Source of the DNA: JBBDNT01 sp040877445
GTDB taxonomy: Bacteria > Planctomycetota > Planctomycetia > Planctomycetales > Planctomycetaceae
Reading direction: 5' to 3'
NCBI GenBank assembly: GCA_040877445.1
Contig: JBBDNT010000227.1
Span: forward strand, 1-64,000
Length of the DNA: 64,000 nucleotides
Below are positions 33,835 through 42,524 of the stretch, one piece after another. Both the position numbers and the translations under genes were made by a program. The notes beneath the pieces are model-generated. The model saw nothing but the letters and a program-made list of their open reading frames with translations, was not told where the DNA came from and ran no database searches. Within the stretch, counting starts at the first letter, position 1, and each line of letters starts with the position of its first letter.

Positions 33835-35214
33835 ATGGACGAATCCGCCTATCTGAAGGAACTCGCCACCAAGCCGTTGCCGCAGCGGATCGCCGGTTAT
33901 CTGCGGTTGAGCGGGCCGGGGTACATGCAGAGCGCGATGACGCTCGGGGGTGGGTCGATCGCCTCGTGCGTGCTGATGGCCTCGCTGCTCGGCTATGAAC
34001 TCTTGTGGGTGCAACCGCTCGCGATCGTGCTGGGGTTCTTCGTGCTCGCGGCCTTGGCGAAGCAAACTTGCTCGACCGGCGAGAAGCCGTATGCCGCCTT
34101 CTGGAATCGCCTGCATCCGGCGCTCGCGATCATGTGGGGGGCGAGCGCGATGATCGCGACCGTGCTGTGGCACATTCCGCAATATTCGCTGACGGCGAAC
34201 GGCGTGATCGTCCTCGCGGGAGCCGATGGAACCTGGCTGGCCGGCGACTCCGGGCGGCTGGCGATCGGTCTCGGCGTGCTGCTGCTCGCGTGCGGCGTGG
34301 TGTTCCTGTACGACCAGGGAATGCGGGGAATCCGCATCTACGAACTCGCGGTCAAATGCCTGGTGTGGGCGATCGTGGTGGCGTTCGGCATCGTCGCGTT
34401 CGCCACCGGGATCGACCTGGAACGGTTCGCGATGGGCATCACCGGAGTCACGTTTTTCCGCGACCGGGTGTTCGGCACGGGCGTGCCTCCGCAAACGATC
34501 GTTCCCATCGTGGGGGGAATCGCCGCGGCGGTCGGGATCAACATGGTCTTCCTGTATCCGTATTCGCTGCTGCGGAAGAAGTGGGGCCGCGAGCACGAGG
34601 AACTGGCGTACTTCGACCTGTTCAGCGGGATGGTCGTGCCGTTCCTCATCGCGACCACGTTCATGATGGTGGCGGTGGCGAACACGATCGGACCGGAGTC
34701 GGGCGCGATCGGCGCCGAGGTGAAAGACATCCGGGCGATCCTGCCGGTGCTGAACGAATCGCTGGGAGCGACGCTGTCGCTGCTGCTGATCGGGCTGGGA
34801 ATGTCCGCGATCGGCTTCTCGACGATCATCACGCACATGCTGGCGAGCGGATTCATCGGCTGCGAACTGTTCGGCACGCGGTACGAAGGCCCGAGCCGCT
34901 GGTGGTTCTCCCTCATTCCCGCGGTGGGGGTGGTCGGCGTGCTGATCCAGGCTCCGTGGTTCGCGGCGGTCACCGCCTCGTCGCTGGCGGCTTGCCTGAT
35001 GCCCGTCGCCGTCATCGGGTTCATCATCCTGATGAACATGAAATCATACATGGGAGACGCCCGCCCGTCGGGCTTGCGGCGCTTCCTGTGGAACACCGCG
35101 CTGATCACCGCGGTGGCCGTCGTCACCGTGGCGTCGATTCAGGGATTGCGGGGCAACTGGCACACACTGCAGAACCATCTGCGCCCCGCGGCGGAATCCG
35201 CGGAGGAGACGTAG
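33835..35214 (+). CDS. Nramp-related membrane transporter without the metal motif
   Basis: A protein of 459 residues with about eleven membrane helices and overall Nramp organisation: LSGPGYMQSAMTLGGGS at helix 1 and a VGINMVFLYPYSLLRKKWGRE helix 6. The DPGN metal-binding motif of helix 1 is replaced by LGGGS, and the helix 6 MPH motif by FLYPY, so the classic Mn2+/Fe2+ site is missing. It belongs to a divergent branch with an unknown substrate. The ATG at 33835 follows GGAGA and a strong promoter; the frame is open further upstream but that part is not protein-like. Confidence 0.75.
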   Translation: MDESAYLKELATKPLPQRIAGYLRLSGPGYMQSAMTLGGGSIASCVLMASLLGYELLWVQPLAIVLGFFVLAALAKQTCSTGEKPYAAFWNRLHPALAIMWGASAMIATVLWHIPQYSLTANGVIVLAGADGTWLAGDSGRLAIGLGVLLLACGVVFLYDQGMRGIRIYELAVKCLVWAIVVAFGIVAFATGIDLERFAMGITGVTFFRDRVFGTGVPPQTIVPIVGGIAAAVGINMVFLYPYSLLRKKWGREHEELAYFDLFSGMVVPFLIATTFMMVAVANTIGPESGAIGAEVKDIRAILPVLNESLGATLSLLLIGLGMSAIGFSTIITHMLASGFIGCELFGTRYEGPSRWWFSLIPAVGVVGVLIQAPWFAAVTASSLAACLMPVAVIGFIILMNMKSYMGDARPSGLRRFLWNTALITAVAVVTVASIQGLRGNWHTLQNHLRPAAESAEET

Positions 35215-35235
35215 TCCCGGTGCGAGGATACGTCG

Positions 35236-35350
35236 TTGAGCCGAGGGGTTTGTCCCCTCGGTGGGCACTCGGTCAGCCGCAATGGAAAACTCACGTTCAC
35301 GGTTGCTGTCGCCGCGAGATCACCGAGGGGATAAACCCCTCGGCTCATTA
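35236..35350. repeat. MITE-like element, GAGCCGAGGGG family, copy 2
   Basis: The left end GAGCCGAGGGGTTTGTCCCC and the right end GGGGATAAACCCCTCGGCTC are inverted, about 60 bases apart. Same design as 17556-17670, with GAGGGG in place of GCGGGG on both arms, so the arms changed together. Confidence 0.85.
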
Positions 35351-35406
35351 AAGGACTCGCGCATGGCCCAGATCGCCGGCGGCCACTACGAACATACGAA
35401 CGGCGG

Positions 35407-36405
35407 TCACTCCGCACTCAAGCAGTCGAGCCGGGACACGATTTCGCGCACCAGTTGCGGCAGGCCCGCGCCGGTGACCGCGGAGATCTTCATCACCGGG
35501 CGGCCGAGATCTTCCTGCAACAACTCGACCGCGGCCTCGGCGTCGGTGAGTTCCCCCTTCGTCACGCAGAGGATCTCCGGCCGCTCGACGAGCGCCGGGT
35601 CGTGCAACTCCAGTTCGGCGCGGATCGCGTGGTAGTTCTCGACGGGGTTCGTGCCGTCCATCGGCTGCGGCTCGACGAGGTGCACCAGCACGCGGGTCCG
35701 CTCGACGTGGCGAAGGAACTCGTGCCCAAGACCAACGCCCGCGTGCGCTCCTTCGATCAACCCGGGAATGTCCGCCAGCACGAACTCGCGATCGTACGTG
35801 GCCCGCACGACGCCCAGATTGGGCACCTTCGTGGTGAAGGGGTAATCGGCGATCTCGGGCGTGGCGCGGGACAGACGGCTGAGCAGCGTCGACTTGCCGG
35901 CGTTCGGCTTGCCGATGAGACCGACGTCGGCGATCAGCTTGAGTTCGAGCGACACGTCGCGCTTCTCGGCCTCCTCGCCCGGCTCGAACTCGCGCGGGGC
36001 GCGGTTGGTGGCGGTGGCGAAGTGCTTGTTGCCGCGGCCCCCCTTGCCGCCGCGGGCGACGACGATCTCCTCGCCGTCCTGTTGCAGATCGCGCAGCAGA
36101 TTCCCGGAATGCAAGTCGCGAACGAGCGTGCCGGGTGGCACGAGGATGATCGTGTCTTCCCCGCTTTTGCCGGTGCGGAGCTTGCCCTGGCCGTTTCCGC
36201 CGCGCTGGGCCTTCCAGTGGCGATGCCCGGCGATGTTGGCGAGGCTGCCGAGATTGCGGTCGGCCCGGACGATCACGCTGCCGCCGTCGCCGCCGTCGCC
36301 GCCGTCCGGCCCTCCGCGGGGAACATGGGCTTCGCGGCGAAAGCTGAGACAACCGCTGCCGCCGTCCCCGGCTTCACAGTAGATGATGACGCGATCGACG
36401 AACAC
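35407..36405 (-). CDS. obg: Obg/CgtA GTPase
   Basis: A protein of 332 residues: the glycine-rich Obg domain (1-155, with GGPDGGDGGDGGSV), then the G domain with G1 GKPNAGKST (about 165), G3 DIPGLIEGAH and G5 SAVTG. The G4 motif reads TKGE in place of NKxD, a substitution that may affect guanine specificity. Obg assists 50S ribosome assembly and stress control in the cytoplasm. rplU and rpmA, often upstream in other bacteria, are not adjacent. Confidence 0.95.
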   Translation of the reverse strand: MFVDRVIIYCEAGDGGSGCLSFRREAHVPRGGPDGGDGGDGGSVIVRADRNLGSLANIAGHRHWKAQRGGNGQGKLRTGKSGEDTIILVPPGTLVRDLHSGNLLRDLQQDGEEIVVARGGKGGRGNKHFATATNRAPREFEPGEEAEKRDVSLELKLIADVGLIGKPNAGKSTLLSRLSRATPEIADYPFTTKVPNLGVVRATYDREFVLADIPGLIEGAHAGVGLGHEFLRHVERTRVLVHLVEPQPMDGTNPVENYHAIRAELELHDPALVERPEILCVTKGELTDAEAAVELLQEDLGRPVMKISAVTGAGLPQLVREIVSRLDCLSAE

Positions 36406-36463
36406 GGGGGGCGAAACTATCGGCGAGAGGCGCGAAACCGCAAGCGTGCGGGCGGTCGTGTCA

Positions 36464-38416
36464 TTATGGTGGATCCGTCTCGTTGCGGGAAGTGGCGGGG
36501 GATCGTTTCGGAACGAGGCCGATCACCACGAGACCCAGCGCGAGCATCCCGCACGTGCCCGCGAACCAGTCGCCCCAGGCGACGTACAGGCTGTCGCGGT
36601 CGTCGAGCGGGACGTCGTCGATCAGCACCGCGTCGAGCGATTTCCGCGGGCGGCCCGTCGCCGGGTCGATGAACGACATCGGTTCGAGAAGCCGCTCCTC
36701 GGCTGAAACGCCCGCCCGCTTGGCGGCATCGCGGTCGCCGCCGCGAACCAGGCGGGGGACGCTGATGTTCCCGCCCAGGAACACGTCCGGCTCGACGATC
36801 GCCCCGTCGCCGTCGATCACCGCCGAAATGCCGGTGTTGACCGCGCGGACCATCGGCGTGCGGGTTTCGACGGCGCGAAAGGCGGCCGTGATGAGATGCT
36901 GATCCAGTTCGCTCGACCCGTGAAACCAGCCGTCGTTCGTGAGGTTCACGATCACGTCGACCGGCTGGCCGGTTTCGGCATCCCGCGTCGCGCGGACGAT
37001 CTTCCGCACCAGGTGAGGCACCGTGTCCTCGAAACAAATCACCGGGGCGAGCCGCGCGCCGGCGTACTCGAACACTTCCGCCCGCGCGCCGGCGGTGAGG
37101 CCGGAGTCGCCTCCGTAGGGAGAGAACATCCGCAAGAACGGCAGCACGTCGCTGAAGGGGATGTACTCGCCGAACGGCACGCGGTGCAGCTTGTCGTACC
37201 GGCCGGTGATGCCGAGGGCCGGGTCGATGAACACGGCCGAGTTGTATCGCCGCGGTCCGCCCTCGACGAGGGTCTGCGTGCCGACGCCGATGATCGCCGC
37301 GGAGTTGGCGTACTCGGCGATTTCGACGAGCCGATGCCGGGCATCGGGATTCCGCCAGTTGCGAATCCATTCCGCGTCGCTGTAGCGGGGACTGTTGCGG
37401 ATTTCCGGCGGGGCGAGGGCGACGAGTTGCTCGTCGGTGAGATCGGCGTCGACGGCGTGCAGCGGCCAGGGGAACATCGTTTCCGGCCAGATGACGACGT
37501 CCGGCCGATAAGGGATCGCGAGACTGGTGAGCCCGCGGTGCACGCGGATCAGCGTCACCCATTGGTTCGGATCGTGCTTCACCTGACTGATGAAGTTGCC
37601 CTGCACGAGCGCGATCCGCGGTCCCTCGCGAAACGCCGCCTGTCCCCGGCGGACATGTCCGTAACTCAAAACGCTCGCGAACGCCAGCATCGCGACCGCG
37701 ACCGCGATCCAGGGGCGGCGCGAGTTCACCGGCGTTTCGGCCGCGACTCCGTCGCTCGCCGCCGGAAGCAGTCGCAGCTTGCGGAATGCGCTTTCCGGCA
37801 CGAGGCCGGCGAGCGCCGCGTTCGCCAGAGCGATCAGAAAGCTCACGCCGTAGGCGCCGGTCACGTCGCTGATCTGGATCAGTTCCAGCCAGCGGTACTG
37901 CGTGTGCGCGAGATAGTACCAGCCGAAGCCGGTGAGGAAGTGCCCCCGGACGTATTCCAGCCCCACCCACACGACGGGGACCGCGACCCACAACGGGACG
38001 CGCAAACGATGCACCGCCACGCGCGAAAGCCCCACGAATAGAACGAAATACAGCGCCATGTACGCCGCCGTCGCGACCCAGGCGGGATACATCGCCGCGT
38101 GGCCGAGCCGCATCCATTGCAAGCTCATCAGATTGAACAGGAACCCGCCGGCGAGCACCGCCCGGTACATGCTCCGCGTCGGCCGGGGAAGGCGGATCAG
38201 CAGGATCAGCGGAACAAGCGCGACCCACGCCAGCGGTCCCCAGTCGAGCGGCGTGAAGCTCGCCCACAACAGCGCCGCCGTCGCCCCGGAAACGATCCAC
38301 GCTCCGCGCCCCTCCGCGGGCTGCGCGCGGGCGGTGTCGATGATCTGCTCGACGGTCCGCTCACGCGGCGAGCGGACGGTTTTCGGGGCGGCTTCAGGGA
38401 GCATTGTGGTGGTCAT
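36464..38416 (-). CDS. lnt: Apolipoprotein N-acyltransferase
   Basis: A protein of 650 residues. An N-terminal membrane domain of about six helices (45-235) is followed by a nitrilase domain with the Glu of WPETMFPW (about 313), Lys of KLHRVPFGEYIPF (about 409) and Cys of VICFEDT (about 460). A last helix lies near 615-638. It adds the third acyl chain to lipoproteins in the inner membrane. It is longer than the usual 500-530 residues, with inserts in the nitrilase domain and a linker before the last helix. The 3' end is followed by an AAACCGCAAGCG copy (36435-36446). Confidence 0.93.
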   Translation of the reverse strand: MTTTMLPEAAPKTVRSPRERTVEQIIDTARAQPAEGRGAWIVSGATAALLWASFTPLDWGPLAWVALVPLILLIRLPRPTRSMYRAVLAGGFLFNLMSLQWMRLGHAAMYPAWVATAAYMALYFVLFVGLSRVAVHRLRVPLWVAVPVVWVGLEYVRGHFLTGFGWYYLAHTQYRWLELIQISDVTGAYGVSFLIALANAALAGLVPESAFRKLRLLPAASDGVAAETPVNSRRPWIAVAVAMLAFASVLSYGHVRRGQAAFREGPRIALVQGNFISQVKHDPNQWVTLIRVHRGLTSLAIPYRPDVVIWPETMFPWPLHAVDADLTDEQLVALAPPEIRNSPRYSDAEWIRNWRNPDARHRLVEIAEYANSAAIIGVGTQTLVEGGPRRYNSAVFIDPALGITGRYDKLHRVPFGEYIPFSDVLPFLRMFSPYGGDSGLTAGARAEVFEYAGARLAPVICFEDTVPHLVRKIVRATRDAETGQPVDVIVNLTNDGWFHGSSELDQHLITAAFRAVETRTPMVRAVNTGISAVIDGDGAIVEPDVFLGGNISVPRLVRGGDRDAAKRAGVSAEERLLEPMSFIDPATGRPRKSLDAVLIDDVPLDDRDSLYVAWGDWFAGTCGMLALGLVVIGLVPKRSPATSRNETDPP

Positions 38417-38440
38417 TATACGTCCGTCCGTGGACGAAGT

Positions 38441-38695
38441 TCAGGCGCGGATGTCGAACGCCATCGATTCGAGAACGCGCAGCGGCTTGAAGAGAATCCG
38501 CCACTTGCGGCTGGGGAACTCGCGGACTTCGACTTGCACGCCGATCATTTCGTCGGTAACGGGATCCCAACCCTTGGCCCATTCCGTTCGCCGCTCTCCG
38601 ACCAGGAAGTATCCGCTGAGATACGCCGCCAGGAAACAACAGACCGCGAGCGCAATCACGGTCCATTGGCCGCCGACCCGTTGACTGCTATCCAT
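38441..38695 (-). CDS. Small membrane-anchored protein
   Basis: A protein of 84 residues: an N-terminal membrane helix (about 10-28), then a short basic domain (WDPVTDEMIGVQVEVREF, RKWRILFKPLRVLES). GAGAGGG sits upstream of the ATG at 38695. It lies 24 bases before lnt and 16 bases after moeA, in the same direction, so the three could form one transcript. Unknown function. Confidence 0.6.
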   Translation of the reverse strand: MDSSQRVGGQWTVIALAVCCFLAAYLSGYFLVGERRTEWAKGWDPVTDEMIGVQVEVREFPSRKWRILFKPLRVLESMAFDIRA

Positions 38696-38711
38696 TGCAA
38701 TCCCTCTCCCT

Positions 38712-40079
38712 TCACGACAACGGCAACACGTCGATTCGCTCGCCGGCATTCCACTCGCGGTCCCCCGCCGGGATGATCGCCAGCGCGTTCGCGTCCAGCG
38801 TTGCTCGCAGGTCGGACGAGCCGTGCCAGCGGACCGGGTGGACGACCCAACCGGTTTCCTCCGCTGCGAGGCGGGCGGGATGATATGTCGGACGGTCTCC
38901 GCGGGCAACATGAACCTGCCCGAGAGCGGCCGATACCGGCTGAGGCTCGGCCGGTTCGATCCCCATCAACCGCCGCAACGCAGTCCGCACGAACAATTCG
39001 CAGCAGACGAAGCTGCTGACCGGATTGCCGGGAAGGCCGAAGACCAGGGGGGAGAAGTGACGAGTTACGAGTGACGAGTTACGAGTTTCTTCTTCACTCG
39101 TCCCGGCCGCCCAGCGACCCGGACGCTGCGAGCGTCCGGGTCGCTCCGCCGAACTCGTCACCCCTTCGCCGACCCCGAACCACAGCGGCGCTCCCGGCTT
39201 CAACCGCACCTTGTGAAACACCTGCCGGACGCCGGCCCGCGCGAGTTCCCCCGGCACGAGATCCTTCGTCCCCGCCGAGACGCCGCCCGAGAGAATCAGC
39301 GCGTCGCATTCCAGGCCGGCGAGAATCTTCGCGCGAAGATGTCCCGGTTCGTCGCGGGCGATGCCGAGCGGCACCGCTTCCGCCCCCGCCCGGCGAAGCT
39401 GCGCGCAGAGCATCGTCTCGTTCGAGTTGCGGATTCGTCCCGGGCCGGGCGTTTCGTCGACCGGCACGAGTTCGTCCCCCGTCGCGAGCACCGCGACCCG
39501 CGGCCGGCGGCGCACGAGCGGCCGCGCCTGTCCGATTTCGGCGAGCAACCCGAGTTCCTGCGGCCGCAACAACGTTCCCGACGTCACGAGCCGGTCCCCC
39601 GTAGCGAACACGGTCGCCCGGCGAATGACGTTCGTCCCCGCAACGATCGACGGCTTCGTAGGGTGGGCTGTGCCCACCACCGATGAAGCGTGCGACATCG
39701 TCGCCGCATCGGCCAGCCGCATCGTTGCGCCGGGCGCGTCGTATTCGACGCGCTCGACGGGGATCACCGCGTCGGCGCCGTCGGGCAGCGGAGCGCCGGT
39801 CATGATCTGCGTCGCCTCGCCTTCGCCGATCGGACGAGAAGGGACACGGCCGGCGGTCACCTCTTCGAGCACTCGCCACTCGCCGCGCCCCGCCGCGACA
39901 TCCGCCGCGCGAACCGCGAACCCGTCCATCAGCGACTTGTCCCACGGCGGCGAATCCTCCGCGGCGGCGACGTCTTCGGCGAGGACGAGGCCGAGCGACT
40001 CGTGGAGCGGCACGCGCTCGGGATCAAACGGCCGCACTTCCGCGAGAATGGCCGCGAGGGCTTCGGGAACGGAGAGCAT
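38712..40079 (-). CDS. moeA: Molybdopterin molybdenumtransferase with repeat insertions
   Basis: A MoeA of 455 residues; the family usually has about 400-410. Domains and motifs are intact: PPWDKSLMDGFAVR, IMTGAPLPDGADAVIPVE, RVAVLATGDELVP, ILSGGVSAGTKD, and FGLPGNPVSS. It inserts molybdenum into adenylylated molybdopterin. Two segments do not look like MoeA. Residues 125-147 correspond to a GGGTGGGCTGTGCCCACC palindrome at 39661-39678. Residues 304-344 correspond to tandem TGACGAGTTACGAG units and a GACCCGGACGC hairpin at 39055-39150. Both keep the reading frame and fall between conserved blocks, so the enzyme may still work. Confidence 0.9.
   Translation of the reverse strand: MLSVPEALAAILAEVRPFDPERVPLHESLGLVLAEDVAAAEDSPPWDKSLMDGFAVRAADVAAGRGEWRVLEEVTAGRVPSRPIGEGEATQIMTGAPLPDGADAVIPVERVEYDAPGATMRLADAATMSHASSVVGTAHPTKPSIVAGTNVIRRATVFATGDRLVTSGTLLRPQELGLLAEIGQARPLVRRRPRVAVLATGDELVPVDETPGPGRIRNSNETMLCAQLRRAGAEAVPLGIARDEPGHLRAKILAGLECDALILSGGVSAGTKDLVPGELARAGVRQVFHKVRLKPGAPLWFGVGEGVTSSAERPGRSQRPGRWAAGTSEEETRNSSLVTRHFSPLVFGLPGNPVSSFVCCELFVRTALRRLMGIEPAEPQPVSAALGQVHVARGDRPTYHPARLAAEETGWVVHPVRWHGSSDLRATLDANALAIIPAGDREWNAGERIDVLPLS
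39055..39150. repeat. Repeat cluster inserted inside moeA
   Basis: Two tandem copies of TGACGAGTTACGAG (39058-39085) are followed by the hairpin GACCCGGACGCTGCGAGCGT and its complement (39116-39142), the latter related to the right arm of the 27898-28094 element. The insertion lies between the MoeA LKPGAP and LPGNPVSS motifs. Confidence 0.75.
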
Positions 40080-40175
40080 GGGGCGATGGTCGGGTCGATG
40101 GTCGAATGTCGAAGCGAAGCGCTACTGCGATCCGCCACGGTCGATTCTCGACATTCCCGCCCCGAGGCTCAACCA

Positions 40176-40655
40176 TCAACCATGCGCGCCGGCCGCGTCA
40201 GGAATCGGGCCCCAAGGGTATTGGACGAACTCCATCCCCGGAAACCGGCTGCGGAGGATCGCGACTTCCTCTTCGGTCAGCAGCCCTTCGCCAATCGTCA
40301 ACCGATCGATGTTGCGAAAGGATCGCAGGCATCGAAAGACGTCCTCGGCTTCGCTCCGCGTGGCGAACGAGAAGAACAGCCCCACGTCGACGTGAGTGAC
40401 CCGGTCGAACGGGCCCATCCAGTCGTCGCCGACGATTCGCCGCAGCCATTCCGGCCCGCGTTTCTCCACGCAGATTCCGCCGATGTAGCTCGACACGAAC
40501 GGCGGCCAGTGGTCGAACACCGGCATGCCCATCCGCTCGAACTCCGCGATCACCCCCCGTTCGCGGGAGTAAGGCACGAGCCAAGACGCCAACAATCCGG
40601 CGAGCAACAGCGCGCACGTTCCGGCGAGCAGCCATGTCAGGCGTTTCGATTTCAT
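40176..40655 (-). CDS. Tandem paralogue 1, anchored LRR-like protein
   Basis: A protein of 159 residues: an N-terminal membrane helix (about 8-29), then a soluble domain with GPEWLRRIVGDDWMGPFDRV, FRNIDRLTIGEGLLTEEEVAILR and FPGMEFVQYP. The last part resembles a single leucine-rich-repeat turn. It is one of three adjacent paralogues joined by ATGA overlaps. Function unknown. Confidence 0.65.
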   Translation of the reverse strand: MKSKRLTWLLAGTCALLLAGLLASWLVPYSRERGVIAEFERMGMPVFDHWPPFVSSYIGGICVEKRGPEWLRRIVGDDWMGPFDRVTHVDVGLFFSFATRSEAEDVFRCLRSFRNIDRLTIGEGLLTEEEVAILRSRFPGMEFVQYPWGPIPDAAGAHG

Positions 40656-41142
40656 GGCGGGACGTCCTCCGGCGATCCGGTCAGTGGGTGGAAGCTGAAA
40701 AAGCCGACGTCCATCTCAGGAAACCGTGCCCGGAGTGTCGCGAGTTCCGATTCGCTGAGTTGTCCTTCGTGGACCACGAGTTGATCGATGTTGCGGAGGC
40801 GAACGAGAAGGTCGAACAGCGGCGGTGCCGCCGATGGCGACGGACCCAAGGGGTTTCCCGGCGAATTGAACAAGCCGTACACCCCGACAGCGCTGACGCG
40901 ATCGAACGGCCGCATCCAGTCGTCGCCGATGATCTCCCGCAGCCATTCCGGCCCCCCTGCTCGATGTGAATGCCCGGGGGGAGCAACGGGTGCCAGCTAT
41001 CGAACACCGGCACCCCCATCCGCTCCAACTCCGTGATCGCCGCACGCTCGCGCCAGTACGGCAGGAGCCACGACGCCAGCAACCCGGCGAGCAGCGCGAC
41101 GCACGCACCGGCGAGCAGCCAGGTCAGGCGCTTCGATTTCAT
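40652..41142 (-). pseudogene. Tandem paralogue 2, frameshifted
   Basis: The reading frame from the ATG at 41142 (MKSKRLTWLLAGACVALLAG) matches its neighbours up to GIHIEQGG, then continues in another frame as MRPFDRVSAVGVYGLF...MDVGFFSFHP to the stop at 40652. Alignment with paralogue 3 places a one-base loss in a run of six C at about 40951-40956. It may be a true inactivating frameshift, a homopolymer sequencing error or a slippage site. Both ends keep the ATGA overlaps with the flanking copies. Confidence 0.7.
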
Positions 41143-41630
41143 GGCGGGTCGTCCTCGGTAGGGGCGGCCGCCGGCGGTGGCCGCGGGTAGACCTCCACGT
41201 CCATCTCGGGACACCGTGCCCGGAGTTTAGCGAGTTCCGATTCGCTGAGTTGTCCTTCGAGGATGACGAGTTGATCGATGTTGCGGAGGCGAACGAGAAG
41301 GTCGAATAGCGGCGGTGCCGCCGATGGCGGCGACCCCAACGGGTTTTCCGGCGAATTGAAGAACAGCCAGACACCTCTGACGCGACCGAACGGCCGCATC
41401 CAGTCGTCGCCGACGATCTCGCGCAGCCATTCCGGACCGCCCGTCTCGATGTGAATGCCCACAGGGGTGTAGATAAGGTCCGAGTGATCGAACACCGGCA
41501 CGCCCATCCGCTCGAACTCCGTGATCGCCCCCCGCTCGCGCCAGTACGGCACCAGCCACGACGCCAGCAACCCGGCGAGCAGCGCGACGCACGCGGCGAC
41601 AAGCAGCCAAGTCAGCCGTTTCGGTTTCAT
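41139..41630 (-). CDS. Tandem paralogue 3, anchored LRR-like protein
   Basis: A protein of 163 residues, the first of the three in transcription order: membrane helix at about 8-29, then GPEWLREIVGDDWMRPFGRV, LRNIDQLVILEGQLSESELAKLR and CPEMDVEVYP. It is very close to the frameshifted copy and less so to copy 1. The start ATG at 41630 aligns with the starts of the other two copies. Confidence 0.65.
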   Translation of the reverse strand: MKPKRLTWLLVAACVALLAGLLASWLVPYWRERGAITEFERMGVPVFDHSDLIYTPVGIHIETGGPEWLREIVGDDWMRPFGRVRGVWLFFNSPENPLGSPPSAAPPLFDLLVRLRNIDQLVILEGQLSESELAKLRARCPEMDVEVYPRPPPAAAPTEDDPP

Positions 41631-41786
41631 GGCGGCGATCTCCGGGAGGCGAACGGTCCCGTCGGGGAAGCCGTCCGGTTCGACCCTTCCGTATGATAGA
41701 CTGGCCGAACGTGCGGGAAAAGAACGATCGACGCGCTCCCGAACTCGCGCACCAGTCATTATGATGCCCGCTGGAGGAGAAACCTG

Positions 41787-42524
41787 ATGTTGCTCGATCA
41801 TTTCCATTCGCCGGTCAGCGAATTGCGAGGCTGGGAAGGATTCCACCATTCCTGGGCCGTCGCCGTCGCCGATCATCTCAACCGCCAGTTGGCGCCGCCC
41901 TGGCATGCGGAGCCGCACCTGCGCTTCGGACTGGAAATCGACGTCGCCGGGCTGCATCGTGAAGTCGCCGAACCGCTCGCCGGATTTCCGCCGCCGATGC
42001 AATACGAACCCGGTCCATCGCAGTTCACGGTCCCGCTGCCGGAACTGACGGACTCGCTGGAGGTCGAAATCGTCCGGGTGGAAGGGGGCCGGGAGGTCGT
42101 CGCCGCGATCGAATTCGTCAGCCCGGCGAACAAGGATCGCCCGGACCGCAGGCAGGCGTTCGTCGCGAAGTGCGAGTCGCTTTTGAGCCGTGGAATCGGC
42201 GTGGTCGTCGTCGACGTCGTCACGGAGCGCCGGGCGAACCTTCACGTCGAGTTGATGCAACGCCTCGGCGGATCCTCTCACGAGGTTGGCGGCTTGTACG
42301 CGGCTTCCTATCATCCGATCGAGCGCGACGCGCAGGCGTCGCTCGACGTCTGGTTCGAGCCGCTCTCGATCGGAGACGTACTGCCCGACCTGCCGCTCTT
42401 TCTGCGGGACGGTCCCTGCTTGAAAGTCGCCCTCCAGCAAACCTACAACCGCGTCTGCCGCCAGTCGCGGCTCGACCGAGACATGAACTTCCTCGAATCC
42501 ACTCGCCGGCCAACCCAAGCATGA
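41787..42524 (+). CDS. DUF4058 family protein
   Basis: A protein of 245 residues matching the DUF4058 pattern seen in cyanobacteria and planctomycetes: WEGFHHSWAVAVADHLNRQL near the start, LEVEIVRVEGGREVVAAIEFVSPANK in the centre and DVLPDLPLFLRDGPCLKVAL at the end. The central EIV...AIEFVSPANK segment is reminiscent of nuclease-like folds, but no function is established. Its stop overlaps the sucD start by four bases (ATGA), so the two are translated together. Confidence 0.75.
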   Translation: MLLDHFHSPVSELRGWEGFHHSWAVAVADHLNRQLAPPWHAEPHLRFGLEIDVAGLHREVAEPLAGFPPPMQYEPGPSQFTVPLPELTDSLEVEIVRVEGGREVVAAIEFVSPANKDRPDRRQAFVAKCESLLSRGIGVVVVDVVTERRANLHVELMQRLGGSSHEVGGLYAASYHPIERDAQASLDVWFEPLSIGDVLPDLPLFLRDGPCLKVALQQTYNRVCRQSRLDRDMNFLESTRRPTQA

